Assembly (NCBI GenBank): GCA_037043455.1
Contig: JAWPHD010002632.1
Span: forward strand, 184,158 to 248,157
DNA: 64,000 nt
Source of the DNA: Cyrtodaria siliqua
Taxonomy: Eukaryota > Mollusca > Bivalvia > Adapedonta > Hiatellidae
Direction: 5' to 3'
Under the pieces are notes generated by a model, which searched no databases, was not told the origin of the DNA, and saw nothing but the letters and a program-made list of their open reading frames with translations. Made by a program: the position numbers and the translations under genes. This document shows, in pieces, positions 13,611 to 60,555 of the stretch (the stretch's first letter is position 1; each line of letters opens with the position of its first letter).

Positions 13611-13774
13611 ACAAAGGCCTATTGATTTTGGGGTCAGTAGTTTGAAGGTTTAGGTCACAGTGACCTCGACATCAAAAACGGGCTGGACTTTGTACTCTGA
13701 AGGTAAAGTTCTCGCATTTATTCAAATTGTAATCTTGATCGTAAACATGTTTCTACTGATTCCTTCCATTTCAG

Positions 13775-48226
<34,452 letters not shown>

Positions 48227-49211
48227 TGAGAACCCTTCTACAGTTTGTCTGCTGCTGGCAACCTGGCAACCAGTCTTCTAGGGATATTACACTGTTACAG
48301 TTTCACCACGTGGAATGTTACAAGTTGACAAAGTGTGGTGTTACACTGTTACAAGTCGACCAAGTGAATTGTTACACTGTTACAAGTCGAAAAAGTGGAG
48401 TGTTACATTGTTACAAGTTGACCAAGTGAGGTTTTTACTCGATCACCAAATGGTTGTCTTGAATACAGACTTAGTGACATTATATAACTGTGTGTGAGGT
48501 GAAGCTACAAGACACATGGATGGACATGGATGGACATGGATGACCTATTAATACTAAAATAGGTCGGGGATTATATTCTTGTAATTTGTCATTTGTATAT
48601 AACAAGTTCTCAGGCGTTCAGGCAAACATTGCCTTATTATGCATGTATGTATGGGTTGAACGTCGCTTTTATCAATCTTTCAGTCGTATCATGACAGAGT
48701 CTATTTCTTGCAGTGAACTCATTGATCAACTTTATAGTGCTTTCACACTGGAATACCATGTTGTAGACACATGACATGATACCCCACCCACAGTCACATT
48801 ATATGAACACTGGGCTGACCAGTCGTTGCAGTTATGTTGTTTTAATGAAAAATAACACAAAACTGATGTGAAAGGAATACATGTGTTCCAGGAAACTTAA
48901 TATTAGTACCAGTCAAAACAGGTCATCATTCTCCCCTAACAGAGTATCTGCGAATTACATTCAGTGTTTTGTTTTGTTTGGAAACAAGAAACTGGATATA
49001 TTATTTCTACACTGAAGATGACATGTTGTCAATAACCTTAATGATACATGGCAATACAGTATATCAAATATCTCCCACATTTGGACTCGCTACATGACAA
49101 TACAATATATAAAATTTCTTGCATACCGGATAAGGTGATCCGTGTTTTGCATGGGTGCTGGAAAGCCTGATATAAACAATGACAGTTGCATGACATCATT
49201 GTGGAAATAAA
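48227..49211 (+). other. Probable DDX46 3' UTR with short tandem repeats
   Basis: Sequence after the stop codon. About 48290-48430 holds four degenerate ~33-bp units built on tgttacactgttacaagtcg. About 48512-48545 is a short array of ggacatggat. The first AATAAA I see downstream is near 49206, so the 3' end could be there, but the true cleavage site cannot be fixed from sequence alone. Confidence 0.4.
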
Positions 49212-50544
49212 CATGCAAAATGTAAGTAGTTGGCGACATCAACGCACAGAATATAAATGGTATTCAAGAAAAAGAATCAATCATGGGTATCCAGGTCAGA
49301 TAGGGAAATTCCAACACTGTATACTTTTTTTAAAAACAATTATACCTCGTGTTGGAATTCCTGATCTTCACCAGATACCCATGACAAATTCTTATATCCC
49401 ACATTTGGACTGTCGTTACATAACAATACACTATATATCAAATATTTCCCCCAGTTAGACTGTCGTTACATGGCAATACAGTATATCAGATATCTCCCAC
49501 ATTTGGACTGTAAATACATGGCAATACAGTATATCAGATATCTCCCACATTTGGACTGTAAATACATGGCAATACACTATATATAAAATATCTTCTGCAG
49601 ACTGTCACTACATGGCAATACAGTATATCAAATATTTCCTATATTTGGACTGTAACACTATATATAAAATATCTTCTGCAGACTGTCACTACATGGCAAT
49701 ACACTATATATAAAATATCTTCTGCAGACTGTCACTACATGGCAATACAGTATATCAAATATTTCCCACATTTGGACTGTAGGTACATGGCAATACACTA
49801 TATATAAAATATCTTCTGCAGACTGTCACAACATGGTAATACAGTATATCAAATATTTCCTATATTTGGACTAGATACATGACAATACACTATATATAAA
49901 ATATCTTCTGCAGACTGTCACAACATGGTAATACAGTATATCAAATATTTCCTATATTTGGACTAGATACATGACAATACACTATATATAAAATATCTTC
50001 TGCAGACTGTCACTACATGGCAATACAGTAAATCAAATATTTCCTATATTTGGACTGTAGATACATGGCAATACACTATATATAAAATATCTTCTGCAGA
50101 CTGTCACTACATGGCAATACAGTATATCAAATATCTCCCACATTTGGACTGTAGATACATGGCAATACACTATATAAAATATCTTCCACAGACTGTCACT
50201 ACATGGCAATACAGTATATCAAATATTTCCTATATTTGGACTGTAACACATGTACATGACAATACACTATATATAAAATATCTTCTGCAGACTGTCACTA
50301 CATGGCAATACAGTATATCAAATATTTCCTATATTTGGACTGTAGATACATGGCAATACATTATATATAAAATATCTTCCGCAGACTGTCACTACATGGC
50401 AATACAGTATATCCAATATCTCCCACATTTGGACTGTAGGTACATGGCAATACACTATATATAAAATATCTTCGGCAGACTGTCACTAAATGGTAATACA
50501 GTATATCAAATATTTCCTATATTTGGACTAGATACATGACATTA

Positions 50545-51262
50545 TTCTATACCTAATTTATACATCCAATCGTAGACGCTCTTTCGAGTCATGTGACCGT
50601 ACAATATATTTCCGTATCGGGACGCACGCGCGTACAAAATATCCCGTATTTTGTTCGTATTGTACGCTTCACAGGTTCCATGTTAAACCTATGATAAAGA
50701 CCGAAACGCGTGAAAAGGTCCGAATAAAAATCAGAACCGACAGGCTTCTGTCATTACCTAACCATAAATTGTTGTCAAGTAATGAAAACCTATCTATTGC
50801 ACATATTTTTATTTAATTTTCCTTTATAACAAAAAAAACACACAAAAAACTAGCATAATATATCATTGTTTGAAACTGACCTTCGGTAGTATTTAATCAC
50901 TGTTGACAACGGAGAAATGGGCATTCTTTCAAGCAAATAAAGCTTGAGAGTAAGCCATGTCGAACACAATATATAAAATACATAGACCTACATGCAATTG
51001 TGCTTTCGATGTTCATAGCGACTTGCTTGAAAGCATGAAACAAACGAAAGTTATATCCGAATTATAAATGATTGGTTAAAATAAAGGTATAGAATAAAAA
51101 GGTTACTTAACATGGTTCTGTACAATACGGGATATATTTGGACTCGTACACAGCTGGAAAAAATCATATTGGACTCGCCTAACGGCTCGTCCAATATGAC
51201 TTTTCCAGCTGTGTACTCGTCCAAATATATCTCCGTATTGTACAGAACCATGTTAAATAACC
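50545..51262. mobile_element. Insertion in the 94-bp array, with terminal palindrome
   Basis: About 718 bp of unrelated sequence between two parts of the array. It includes tccgtatcgggacgcacgcg and, at its right end, the palindrome 51108-51256. No clear TIR at the outer ends, so the element type is unknown. Confidence 0.5.
51108..51256. repeat. Long palindrome (arms ~70 bp)
   Basis: ttaacatggttctgtacaat at the left is matched by attgtacagaaccatgttaa at the right. The centre is actcgcc-taac-ggctcgt. Many of the arm mismatches coincide with same-orientation ACTCG motifs, as in 11941-12093. Confidence 0.82.
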
Positions 51263-52015
51263 TATAAATACACTATATATAAAATATCTTCTGCAGACTG
51301 TCACTACATGGCAATACAGTATATCAAATATTTCCTATATTTGGACTGTAGATACATGGCAATACATTATATATAAAATATCTTCCGCAGACTGTCACTA
51401 CATGGCAATACAGTATATCCAATATCTCCCACATTTGGACTGTAGGTACATGACAATACACTATATATAAAATATCTTCCGCAGACTGTCACTAAATGGT
51501 AATACAGTATATCAAATATTTCCTATATTTGGACTAGATACATGACAATACACTATATATAAAATATCTTCTGCAGACTGTCACTACATGGCAATACAGT
51601 ATATCAAATATTTCCTATATTTGGACTGTAGATACATGGCAATACATTATATATAAAATATCTTCCGCAGACTGTCACTTCATGGCAATACAGTATATCC
51701 AATATCTCCCACATTTGGACTGTAGGTACATGGCAATACACTATATATAAAATATCTTTGGCAGACTGTCACTACATGGTAATACAGTATATCAAATATT
51801 TCCTATATTTGGACTGTAACACTACATATGACATACCTCCCTCAGACTGTCACTACATGGCAATACAGTATATCATTTGGACTTAAGGTACATGGCAATA
51901 CACTATATATAAAATATCTTCGGCAGACTCATTACATGGCAATACAGTATATCAAATATCTTCTATATTTGGACTGTAGATACATGGCAATATAGTATAT
52001 CATATATATTTGGAC

Positions 52016-52859
52016 TGTCAAATTCAAATCCTTTGTTCCACTCAAGCTACATAGAAATATAGCAAAGAGAGGTATAAACATATATTACACAATTATAAGT
52101 GATCCATAAGTGTCTGCCATGCTATGCAGGCGACGCACAAAATGAAGCGGTGGGGTTATGGCTGCGTTGTCTTGTTTAACTTAGTTAAACTATATCGCAG
52201 GGTTAAACTCCTGGATTTGTTGTTACGTGTTAATTACTAGAGGATATTAGTAATAATGAGTTCATGTTTACTGAAGAAACCTCTTATGTACAGTCGGTAA
52301 ATGTGTTGTTCATGAAAACATGATATAGAAATAAATGTTCATGAAATTGTCGTGATATTGACATCTCTACATGTTAAATTGCTTAAAATATGTGTAAGCA
52401 GTATATGTATTTAAAGGGACACATGGCAGTCCTGCTTTATTTGTATCCAACATTATTTTGAAAGCAAGAATATTTTCATGCTGTTCTTGTTAAAGCAATC
52501 TCATCAATAAAATCATATCCTAAGTACGCTTTGATACTCTCCGCTATTGGTAGCGAACAGTATGGTAGCGTGATAAAGGGTCTGATTTTAATGAGATTGT
52601 AGTTAAAGTTAAGCCAGAAAGAGGTTCTAGAAGCAAATGTATAACTACGAAATTAAAGAAAATAACTTAAATAATTAAAGTTGTACACATTTATTTTGCA
52701 CAAATCATGTCTTCTTCCTGTAACAGGACCTGACTCAGATTAGTAATATGTATGGCATTTTACAGCCATTTATTGATACTAATGACTCAAGTCATTTAAT
52801 TATAGAAGAAAACATTATAATGCAATATTAATTGCCTTTTTTTTTTTCCGTCTTATTAA
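52016..52859. other. Intergenic sequence, nothing recognised
   Basis: AT-rich, no repeat or exon recognised apart from short open frames. Confidence 0.35.
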
Positions 52860-53125
52860 AAGGTGGGTTTACCAGTAGGATGATTTGTCTGTTTGAATGG
52901 TGTTTAACTTCAATTTTAGCACATGTTTGGTCATATAAGATGGTCTGTTTTTTTGTGGTAGAGGCAGACCACGCCATTTTTCATGGGTAGAACCAGTAGT
53001 GTTAACCTTCCGCCGTCTTTAAGAATAGTTTCTCACTTGACAAGCCGAGATTCCTGTGGGATTCGAACCTGCAGCGATGCTAGGCAAGAATGTTTTAGAC
53101 ACAGTGTCGTTACTATCCCAAAATA
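52860..53125 (-). repeat. SINE-like interspersed repeat, copy 2
   Basis: Shares tttgaatgg, attttagcacatgtt and agaggcagacca with 13427-13610. At its right end the minus strand has gcaggttcgaatccc, a good tRNA B box. It suggests a minus-oriented tRNA-headed SINE. Confidence 0.5.
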
Positions 53126-53824
53126 ACTAAAGAAGACACTTTTGTAGCCATTTTGATGCTTTAACATGTGTAAAACTGACATCAAGATTGCCATGTGTCC
53201 TTTTGGACTAGTTGTGAAATAATATTTTAGTAAAAGTGACTGCTTATTAAGGTATTAATTAAACAAAAACATTATTGTTTATTTTAAAATTGGTCACAAC
53301 TACTATTTTATTTATACATGTGTATACACATCATTGAGAAAATGCATTATGATATAATAAAAGGCAAAGACTATGGTGACTTCAAGTTTTCTTATTAAAG
53401 GCATACATCAGGACGTGGTTGGTTTTATGGTCTGAAATTCTGTTTCCGTAAAGCGAAGTTCTCTGGCTGTGCCAGAAAAAGAGTTCCACTTTATGATAGA
53501 ATTGCCATATTAATCCAAATATGGTGTTAGCCCCATGTAGTTCAGTTGTATAGAGTTTGAATCAAATCGGGCTTAAAATGCTTAATTCTAAGGCAATTAT
53601 TAGTCTTTTTGCCATTGGCTAACATCTAAATATTTTCTACCGTAAAACGCCCAATTTACCGTCTGAAAAGTATGTGCCGTCACATAATGTTGTAACGAGC
53701 AACATCATTGGATGACGTCAACAAAATGCCGTTACCGATGAATTTGAGTTTTCATAGAAACTAACAAGTATGTATGATTTTACTTTATATTTCTGGCATT
53801 TAATTGGAAAATCATTAGAATAGA
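53126..53824. other. Intergenic sequence, nothing recognised
   Basis: No gene seen. The phrase ggttggttttatggtctgaa near 53420 also occurs twice in the neighbouring palindrome. Confidence 0.35.
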
Positions 53825-54006
53825 GATAACGATGCTAAGATTTTCAATCTGGGATGGTATGTGGTTGGTTTTATGGTCTGAAATTATGTTTTAGGTATGT
53901 GGTTGGTTTTATGGTCTGAAATTCTGTTTTACGTCGCAGTAAAGCGAAATTCTCAGACCGTAAAACCACTCGCGTTCCAGATTGAAAATCTTAGCATGGT
54001 TATCAC
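53825..54006. repeat. Foldback sequence (arms ~60 bp)
   Basis: gatgctaagattttcaatct on the left pairs with agattgaaaatcttagcatg on the right. Between them a direct duplication of ggtatgtggttggttttatg sits in the left arm region. Confidence 0.7.
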
Positions 54007-54013
54007 TTAAATT

Positions 54014-54170
54014 AACCATTAACCCGCTAAGCACAACTATATTAGCCTTCAGGATTTACAATGTCCAGCTGCTATCAGTCATTTTCCCCCAAAACACCCT
54101 TTTGTCACATAAATGGAATGGTCTTAATTCAAAGAAAGAACAGTCCATTATATATGTGTAGCTGAACCTG
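54014..54170. mobile_element. MITE-like repeat with TTAACCC end, copy 3 (truncated)
   Basis: Homologous to 1126-1318 and 2107-2340 (aatgtccagctgct, cacataaatggaatggtctt). The right terminal repeat is missing. Confidence 0.6.
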
Positions 54171-54352
54171 GTGCATAACATGTGCAGGATGAATTTCCTT
54201 GTAAATAAGAAGTAATATTTAAGCTAATTTGTTTAATGTATTTGGTCCTTCAGAAAATATCATTACTAAGTCTTGTCAGTTTTAAGTCGGAGCCCTAGAC
54301 ACCTACAAAAAGCCTGATGTACTGCCTTTAACTCCTCAAAAAACTTAACTAT

Positions 54353-54600
54353 ACTGGGTGCATTCAGGGTTCTTCCATCGGTTACTGAAAGCACTCTCGA
54401 TAACCATCGGCTACCAGTGGTCACCGTCGTCAGCCATTGGTTCACCAATAGGTAGAACATTGGTAACCAATCTTCCCACAACTCTACACCTGAGGTAGTA
54501 TTGGTGGCCTCGTTGGTACCAAATGTTACCATCGGTGGCCATTGGTAACCCAAAGTTAACCAACGTGGTTGCCGATGGGAGAAACCTGAACGCACCCAAT
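54353..54600. mobile_element. MITE with 29-bp TIR
   Basis: Ends actgggtgcattcagggttc + ttccatcgg and ccgatgggag + aaacctgaacgcacccaat are inverted repeats with a few mismatches, 248 bp apart. The interior is rich in accatcgg/ggttaccaa-like words. Target duplication unclear. Confidence 0.72.
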
Positions 54601-55605
54601 GTTGTGCGATCAACGGTTAAAGAGGGTAAATAAAGAAAGGACACACAAATCAGTGTATGGAGGCAAGTCATTGATATGAAGAATAAATACTGGTAGTAGA
54701 GGACCAAACACATAACCATTAGGTTACACATGTTTGTGTATAATTTACTATACAACCAAGACAATTGAGTTTGTATGTAACCAATTTGTTTATTAATCCT
54801 TAAGGAATTTCTGAATCAAATACAAATACACAAATAACATACTACTTTTTCAAAATTGTATGTATTTGTCGCTATTTTTCATAATTATGAACGCACTGAA
54901 TTCATTGTTTAGATAGAAAGATATTTGTTGATACATTGCAATTATAGTTCATTATTTGTCGAAGACCATGAAGAGCTTTATTGTGTTTAGTCACTATAGC
55001 TTTTACACTTAAGGTGGGGAACCAAGGCTGCAGAAAAGCGTTTCCCCGAAAAGATATACTCCTTTGACCAGCAGGGCTTATGCAATAGCATTTCGTCTGG
55101 TGGCATGGGCATTGGCGTCCATTAGCAGCACAATTTTTTTTTTATCTCACATTCAAGATGGCCCCATTGCCAGAAAAAAACACAACTTCTCCAGAACGGC
55201 AGAACATTTAAATTGGCTGTTCCCTGTGGGGTCCAAAGTTTGTATATGGAGATTTTGCACTTTTTATGTAGGCCTATATAGGGAAAAACTTGAAAAGATC
55301 TTGAGCAAAACCACAAGGCATAGAGTTTTCAGACATTGCATGGTACATCAGCTTATGGTTCTCAACCAAGTTTGTTAAAATTGTGACCCTGAGGTCAAAT
55401 CTGGCCTGCCCTCGGGTCATAGTTTTACATAATTATATAAGGGAATTTCAGTCTTCTTCTCTGAAACTAAAAGAACTAGAGGTTTAATATTTTGTATCTA
55501 CCTTAAGCTTATGGGCCTCTACCAATTTTGTTTAACCTTGGGTCAAATTTGGCACTGCCGCATGGGCTACTTATTTTATAAAGACCTATTGAGGTAAAAA
55601 CTTGA
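54601..55605. other. Intergenic sequence with degenerate repeat remnants
   Basis: Near 55062 gaccagcagggcttatg resembles a worn 5' end of a family A element, and cattcaagatggcc near 55150 resembles core words of family B. No gene. Confidence 0.35.
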
Positions 55606-55715
55606 CAAGAAGCCCAAGAGGGCATGTATCGCTCTATTGGCTATACACATTTGGTGGAATTCAAGCGAAAAGGAATAAACAAGAGGACAAAAATGGCACT
55701 GCATTGCTCACCTGA
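55606..55715 (-). repeat. Degenerate 3' termini of DINE/HINE-like elements on minus strand
   Basis: At 55606-55650 caagaagcccaagagggc, then cgctctattggct, is the reverse complement of a worn family A 3' end. At 55678-55712 aaacaagaggac, then gctcacctga, looks like the reverse complement of a third family with a similar CTCTTG terminus. Confidence 0.4.
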
Positions 55716-55825
55716 AGATCTTGGCCAAGATGAAAAAATTGTGACAAAGCTTATAATTTCATAACAGAATGTGATCACTAGGTCATCGCAAATTTCCAAG
55801 CCCGACAACGTGTTGAAGCCCAGTT

Positions 55826-56481
55826 AATGTATATATAGTTACAGGGTGTGGGATCTCAACGGTGTCGAAGTTATTACCCAGGTGCTATGTCTCCAGGGGT
55901 GGGAAAAGACCCCGTGACAGATGCTGATTGGATGGTTGTATTCATTTGTTTATGCCCATTAAGTATATATATGGATATAGGGTGGGGATCTCAATGGTTT
56001 CCAAGTTAGGACGCAGGGGCTATTTACCCAGGAGTAGGGATCGACCCCAGGGCCGATGCTGATTGGATGGTTATATCTATCTGTTCTTGCCCAGAAAGTG
56101 TATATATGGTTTTTGGGTGACGATCTCAACAGTTTTCTAGGTGGGGATATTCTCCCAGGGCAGTGCTGTTTGGATTGTTGTTTCCGTCTGTTCATGCTCA
56201 GTAAGTGTATACATGGTTATAGGGTGGGGATCTCAACGGTTTCCGAGTTACGACCAAGAGGCTATTTCCTCAGGGGTAAAGATGGACCCAGGGACTGATA
56301 CTGGTTGGATGGTTGTATCCATCTGTTTAGCTTAGTAAGTTTATATATGGTCATAGGGTGTGGATCTCAACAGTTCCCATGTTATGACCCAAGGACTATT
56401 TCCGCAGGGGTGCGGACGGACTCGAGGTCGATGCTTGTTGGGTGGTTGTATCCATCTGTTTATGCTGAGTAAGTGTATATA
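55826..56481 (+). repeat. ~135-bp tandem repeat array
   Basis: Five degenerate units marked by gggtggggatctcaacggtt, then ggggctatttcc, then gattggatggttgtatccat and ctgtttatgc. Spacings between markers are about 136, 134, 106 and 134 bp. The mariner at 56482-57827 interrupts the array, which resumes briefly at 57828-57885. An inverted unit is at 59576-59700. Confidence 0.75.
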
Positions 56482-57827
56482 CGAGGGGTGTTTCAGATGT
56501 AATGCAATTCGGTTTGTAAAATTTTAATTTCAAATGATTTTACATCAAACTTCATTTATAAACCTTCGAAATACTCTCCTTGTGCCTTTACACATCGTTT
56601 TAGTCTTTTAACCCAGTTTGAAAGCTCTTTCTGTAGTCTTCAGTGGGTACCCCTTTAAGGTACTGGAACACCGCAGATCCGAGTGAGTTTCTGGACGAGT
56701 AGCGCTTTCCAGCAAGGAAGGATTTCATCTTTTGAAATAGGAAATAGTCACAGGGTGCTAAATATGGGGAGTAGGGTTGTTGATCAAGGACTCGTACCTT
56801 TTTTTGGTCGAGATATGTCCTCACAAGTGCAGCTTCGTGTGCAGGAGCATTGTCATGTAATAAATGGACACCCTTTATGCCAGTCCTCGGACGACGTTCC
56901 TTGAAGTACTTTTCAAGTTTCTTTAATACAACGTTCTTGTAAAACTTAGCAGTAACACTTCTACCTTTAGGAACTGGAATTTGAATAGCTGGACCGTGAA
57001 TTGAGAAGAAAATGGCATACAAAGCTTTGCGTGTTGTTTGTGTTCGCTTTGCAATAATTACAGGTCTCCTTGCATTTCCATTTCTAGTCGCCCATACTCG
57101 GTTGTCCCACTTTCGTTTAGGTTCAAAAAAATGTACCCATGTTTCATCACCAGTAATGATGTTAGAAAACTGTTTATTGTCATATTTTGGATACATCATC
57201 AATAAAGATTTGGCTTTTTTCACGCGGTCACGTTTCTGGCCATCAGACAGTAAATGTGGATCGAATCCATCTTGTACATAATTTAGTAACGTTTAGCACT
57301 TTCTTCAGAATAAAATGAACCCGTGCTGTTGAGATGCCTGATCTCTGAGGTAACTGCCGAATGGTCAATAATTTGCATCTCCTTTAATTAATTCCAGGAT
57401 TTTATGGACACTTTCCTCAGACTCGTCGTCGACCACATTTTGGCGTGTCTTCTAATCCATTATTTCCAGATTTGAAATGCACAGTCCACCTGGTAACAGT
57501 GCTGTATGATACTTCATCACTTCCATAAATGTCACAAATCTCATTATGTATGGTTTTGGCAGGTATTTTTAGAAAAACTCACCCTTTTATATATGTACTA
57601 ATTTCTAGCCATTTTTCTGACCGTTTACCAACCATATTTATACACAGTGGTATGAATGAACCTGCTATAAAGAGCTCGTTTTAGGAAATGACTGGATATT
57701 TTTCAACACAATTTCGTGCACATGTAGTTAAAAGGCTAATCTGACACAATAACTGGTTTTTATGAATAATAATCGCACGTATTTTTCGTGATACACGTGG
57801 AATTGAATTACATCTAAAACACCCTCG
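56482..57827 (-). mobile_element. Full-length mariner element with TIRs and TA target
   Basis: Imperfect inverted ends of ~28 bp (cgaggggtgtttcagatgta at left, tacatctaaaacaccctcg at right) flanked by TA on both sides. 1346 bp, usual for mariner. The transposase is on the minus strand and broken, so the element is not autonomous. Confidence 0.92.
56600..57636 (-). pseudogene. Mariner transposase (DD34D) pseudogene
   Basis: The C-terminal two-thirds is open for 207 codons (57223 to 56600): GDETWVHFFEPKRK, then LLHDNAPAHEAALVR, then QPYSPYLAPCDYFLF. The catalytic Asp of GDE, the Asp of HDN and the third Asp of APCD are all present, with 34 residues between the last two. The usual SPDL Asp is Tyr here. 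The N-terminal DNA-binding part (from the ATG near 57636) is readable only across stop codons and frameshifts (a TGA after ~17 codons, further stops near 57420), so no intact protein can be made. It would catalyse cut-and-paste transposition at TA sites if intact. Confidence 0.9.
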
Positions 57828-57885
57828 TATGGTTCTACGGTGGGGGAAGCCAACAGTTATGAACTAGGGGCTATTTCTCCAAATT

Positions 57886-59310
57886 AAGGGCCATAACTTC
57901 GGTGTTAATTGTCCGAACTGGCTGTATTTCAAACTTATCCGAGCTTTCACTGATATCAAGAATCTGGCAAAGTTTGGTAAACATCAGATGATTTAGAATT
58001 CAGCAGAATTAAATATGTCTCTTGAAGTTTCTATTTTAACTAACAGAGTTACTTACAGCGACCTCGATATTGACCCGAACGACATAAATGCAATCCCAAG
58101 CTTCTTTACCATATAAGCTACCTTCAAAGGAAGTTTCATTGCAATATCTTATTCCAACTGAGGTTATTGGCCAGAAACCATTTAGTAACAGCGATCTTGA
58201 CCCCAGTGACCTCAAATGAAATTCCAAGCTTCCTTTACATATAAGCTTCATACACAACAAATCGTGTTGCAATATCTTATTCAGCTGCCGAAGGCATCTG
58301 CCCGTATATGGGTTTTGTGTTTGTCTAAGGTTAACAGACTGAATCATGTAGTTGACTTCAACTTCAATTCCTAGTGGAATCGTCAAAAAAACTTGAATAG
58401 TATAAACACATATTTTGCAATGTTCAAAGGTTACCCTTTTACTTGCTAAAATGACGTTTTAGTAGATCAGTCTACTGATGTGTAGCATGTTGTAGCATAT
58501 TTATATTAGAGAGAAAACGTTCATTACCCTCTATAGCGCAGTTGATTGAGGCGTCGAGTTAGTGCCGGGGAAATGAGGATTCAAGCCTGCTGATTTACTT
58601 CTTGAATCTTGACCATGGCTCCAATGACCTCAAATGCAATACCGAGCTTCCTTTCCATTAAATGTGTTGGAAATGACGTAAAACACCATACAAAAGTTCC
58701 AATATCTCATTCCTAACTGATGTTATTGGCCTGAAACCATCCTTAGTAACAGCGATCTTGACCTTGATTCCAGTGACCTCAAATGCATCATTTTCATATA
58801 ATCTACCTACATGCACAGCGAGTTTTGTTCCAATATCTCATTCCTAAGTTATTGTCCGGAAACCATTTTTCTATGTTTAGTAACAACGACCTTGACCCCA
58901 GTGACCTCAAATGCAATACCAAGCTTCCTTTCCATATACGCTACCTACACAGCGGTCGACAAAATGAAGGCCGTATCTTAACGAGGCAAAATATAGCATA
59001 TTTAAGAAAACCAAGGGCCATTACACCGGTGGTACTGGTCCAGTCTGGCTGGTTTTCAAACTTCCCAGAGATTTTATTATTATCAACAATCTGGCGAAGT
59101 TTGGTAAAGTCTAAGATCATATGGAAATTGAAGGCCCTATCGTGTTAACGAGGCAAAATATAGCATATTTAACGAAATCAAGGGCCACAACTCCGGTGTT
59201 ACTGGTCTGATATGGTTGGTTTTCGAAGATCGAATTAACGAGGTAAGCGTTAACAGACGACGGACGGACAAGGACAATCTCGCCATCCCATAAGGCCAGC
59301 AGAGTTTAAA
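57886..59310 (-). mobile_element. DINE/HINE-like family A fragments, minus orientation, mixed with another core repeat
   Basis: 57886-57990 and 58964-59240 are reverse complements of the ~160-bp family A core (aacgaggcaaaatatagcat, tcaagggccac). At 59250-59310 come gacggacggacaa, tcgccatcccataa and a 5' end in which only one hairpin arm remains. 58036-58960 between them holds a different tandem repeat. The element may once have reached the worn 3' end at 55606. Confidence 0.5.
58036..58960 (+). repeat. Degenerate tandem repeat, unit ~120 bp
   Basis: Recurring gcgatcttgaccccagtga + cctcaaatgcaat, then accaagcttcctttccatat + aagctacc, then caatatctcattcctaac. About five recognisable units with an unrelated segment around 58300-58600. 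Confidence 0.6.
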
Positions 59311-59575
59311 AAAATCTCCTCTGAAACAAGGTATAGAGCTTTCACAGTTACGTGTACGATGTTAAAAAGGAAAACCTTTAACAAAACCTTCTTCTCTGAA
59401 ACTACATAAGCTAGGGGTTTAATATTTTGCATGTACCATAAGCTTATTGCCTGTAATGTCAGTTTGTTGAAATGGAGACAATTGTGATCAAATTTGGCCC
59501 CACCTCAGGGATCACACGTTTTACAGACTTATGTATGGAAAAAACTTTAAATATGTTCTTCTCTAAAACCAGTTA

Positions 59576-59700
59576 TACACTTACTGAGCATGAACAGATG
59601 GATACAACCATCCATCGGGACCGGGGTCGCACCCCTCCCTAGAGAAATAGCCCCTGAGTCATAACTTGGAAACTGTTGAGATCCCCACCCAATAGTGTGC
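59576..59700 (-). repeat. Inverted unit of the ~135-bp repeat
   Basis: gagcatgaacagatggatac, then gaaatagcccctgagtcata, then gttgagatccccaccc is the reverse complement of the unit at 55826-56481. Confidence 0.65.
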
Positions 59701-60522
59701 ATTATGTGCAAAAATATCAAATGTATGAGAAAATGAAATGAAATCGCGTTCATTTGTGAATTGTAAATCAATGCAAAGAATTTAAGAATTTAACTTACTA
59801 TCAAAATTGTCGTAATTTGTTTCATAAAACCGGCCTCTGTCCTTACCGTAATCGTTACCGTAGTTAGATGTACAGGGAGGTTTTCTCAACAGGCAATACG
59901 ACTTGAATGGACCAAGCGTTTGCTCATCACTATATATAGGCCAATGAAATGTATTATTGACACTACGTGAATTTAATTACCTGTCAGATCTAATTAGCTT
60001 CTCTCGCAATGAAAATTATATAAGCGAAAGAATCTTGTTCCACTGAAACATCGGACAAACTCTTTTAAAGATTCGTTCAGCTATTACAGTACAATAGGAA
60101 TACAATTCCTTTACATAATCATAACATCAATAGCCCTAATTTCTTTTCCAAAACAGGATATAAACTAGCTGATATAACGATATAATTATGTCGCTGTTGT
60201 GTTGTTGTTAATTGTTTTTGTTGCTATTTTTCTTTTTTCGTGAGTGAAACTGGCACTGTATGCATGTAATTGCTTAAAATGACACTATGGATATCTTGAT
60301 TATGAATTAAGAATATTAGGAATGTATTAACCAATGAGTGTTTGTCGGATTTGTAGTATTGTTGTGTAAATGGATGTTTGCGTGTGCGCGCATGAGCATG
60401 AATGTTTTATATGTATTTCTAACTTGTATAGCATTATTGTCCGAAGGCCACATTGAAAATAATAAGTGTATGTATTTTATATGCATAATTTAATGTGTTT
60501 TTAACCTTTGTTAAATAAAGAA

Positions 60523-60555
<33 letters not shown>
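59701..60555 (+). other. Non-coding, ending in a LINE-like 3' tail with (ATT)n
   Basis: 60420-60555 reads gtccgaaggccacattg, then ttaacctttgttaaataaag followed by about ten att units. This is the style of a non-LTR retroelement 3' end, but no reverse transcriptase is seen upstream, so at most a truncated insertion. Confidence 0.35.

Larger units (their letters stand above)
49380..52015 (+). repeat. 94-bp dimeric tandem array downstream of DDX46
   Basis: About 20 units. Each has a ~48-bp half (actgtcactacatggcaata + cagtatatcaaatatttcct + atatttgg) and a ~46-bp half (actgtagatacatggcaata + cactatatataaaatatctt + ctgcag). The halves share catggcaataca and are clearly related. Interrupted at 50545-51262. 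Confidence 0.92.

Noticed and set aside
1..13774. Upstream DDX46 exon with Walker A (GSGKT) in this window
   Set aside because: I scanned for GSGKT-type codons and the conserved flanks and found none. A spliced alignment of a full DDX46 protein would settle it.
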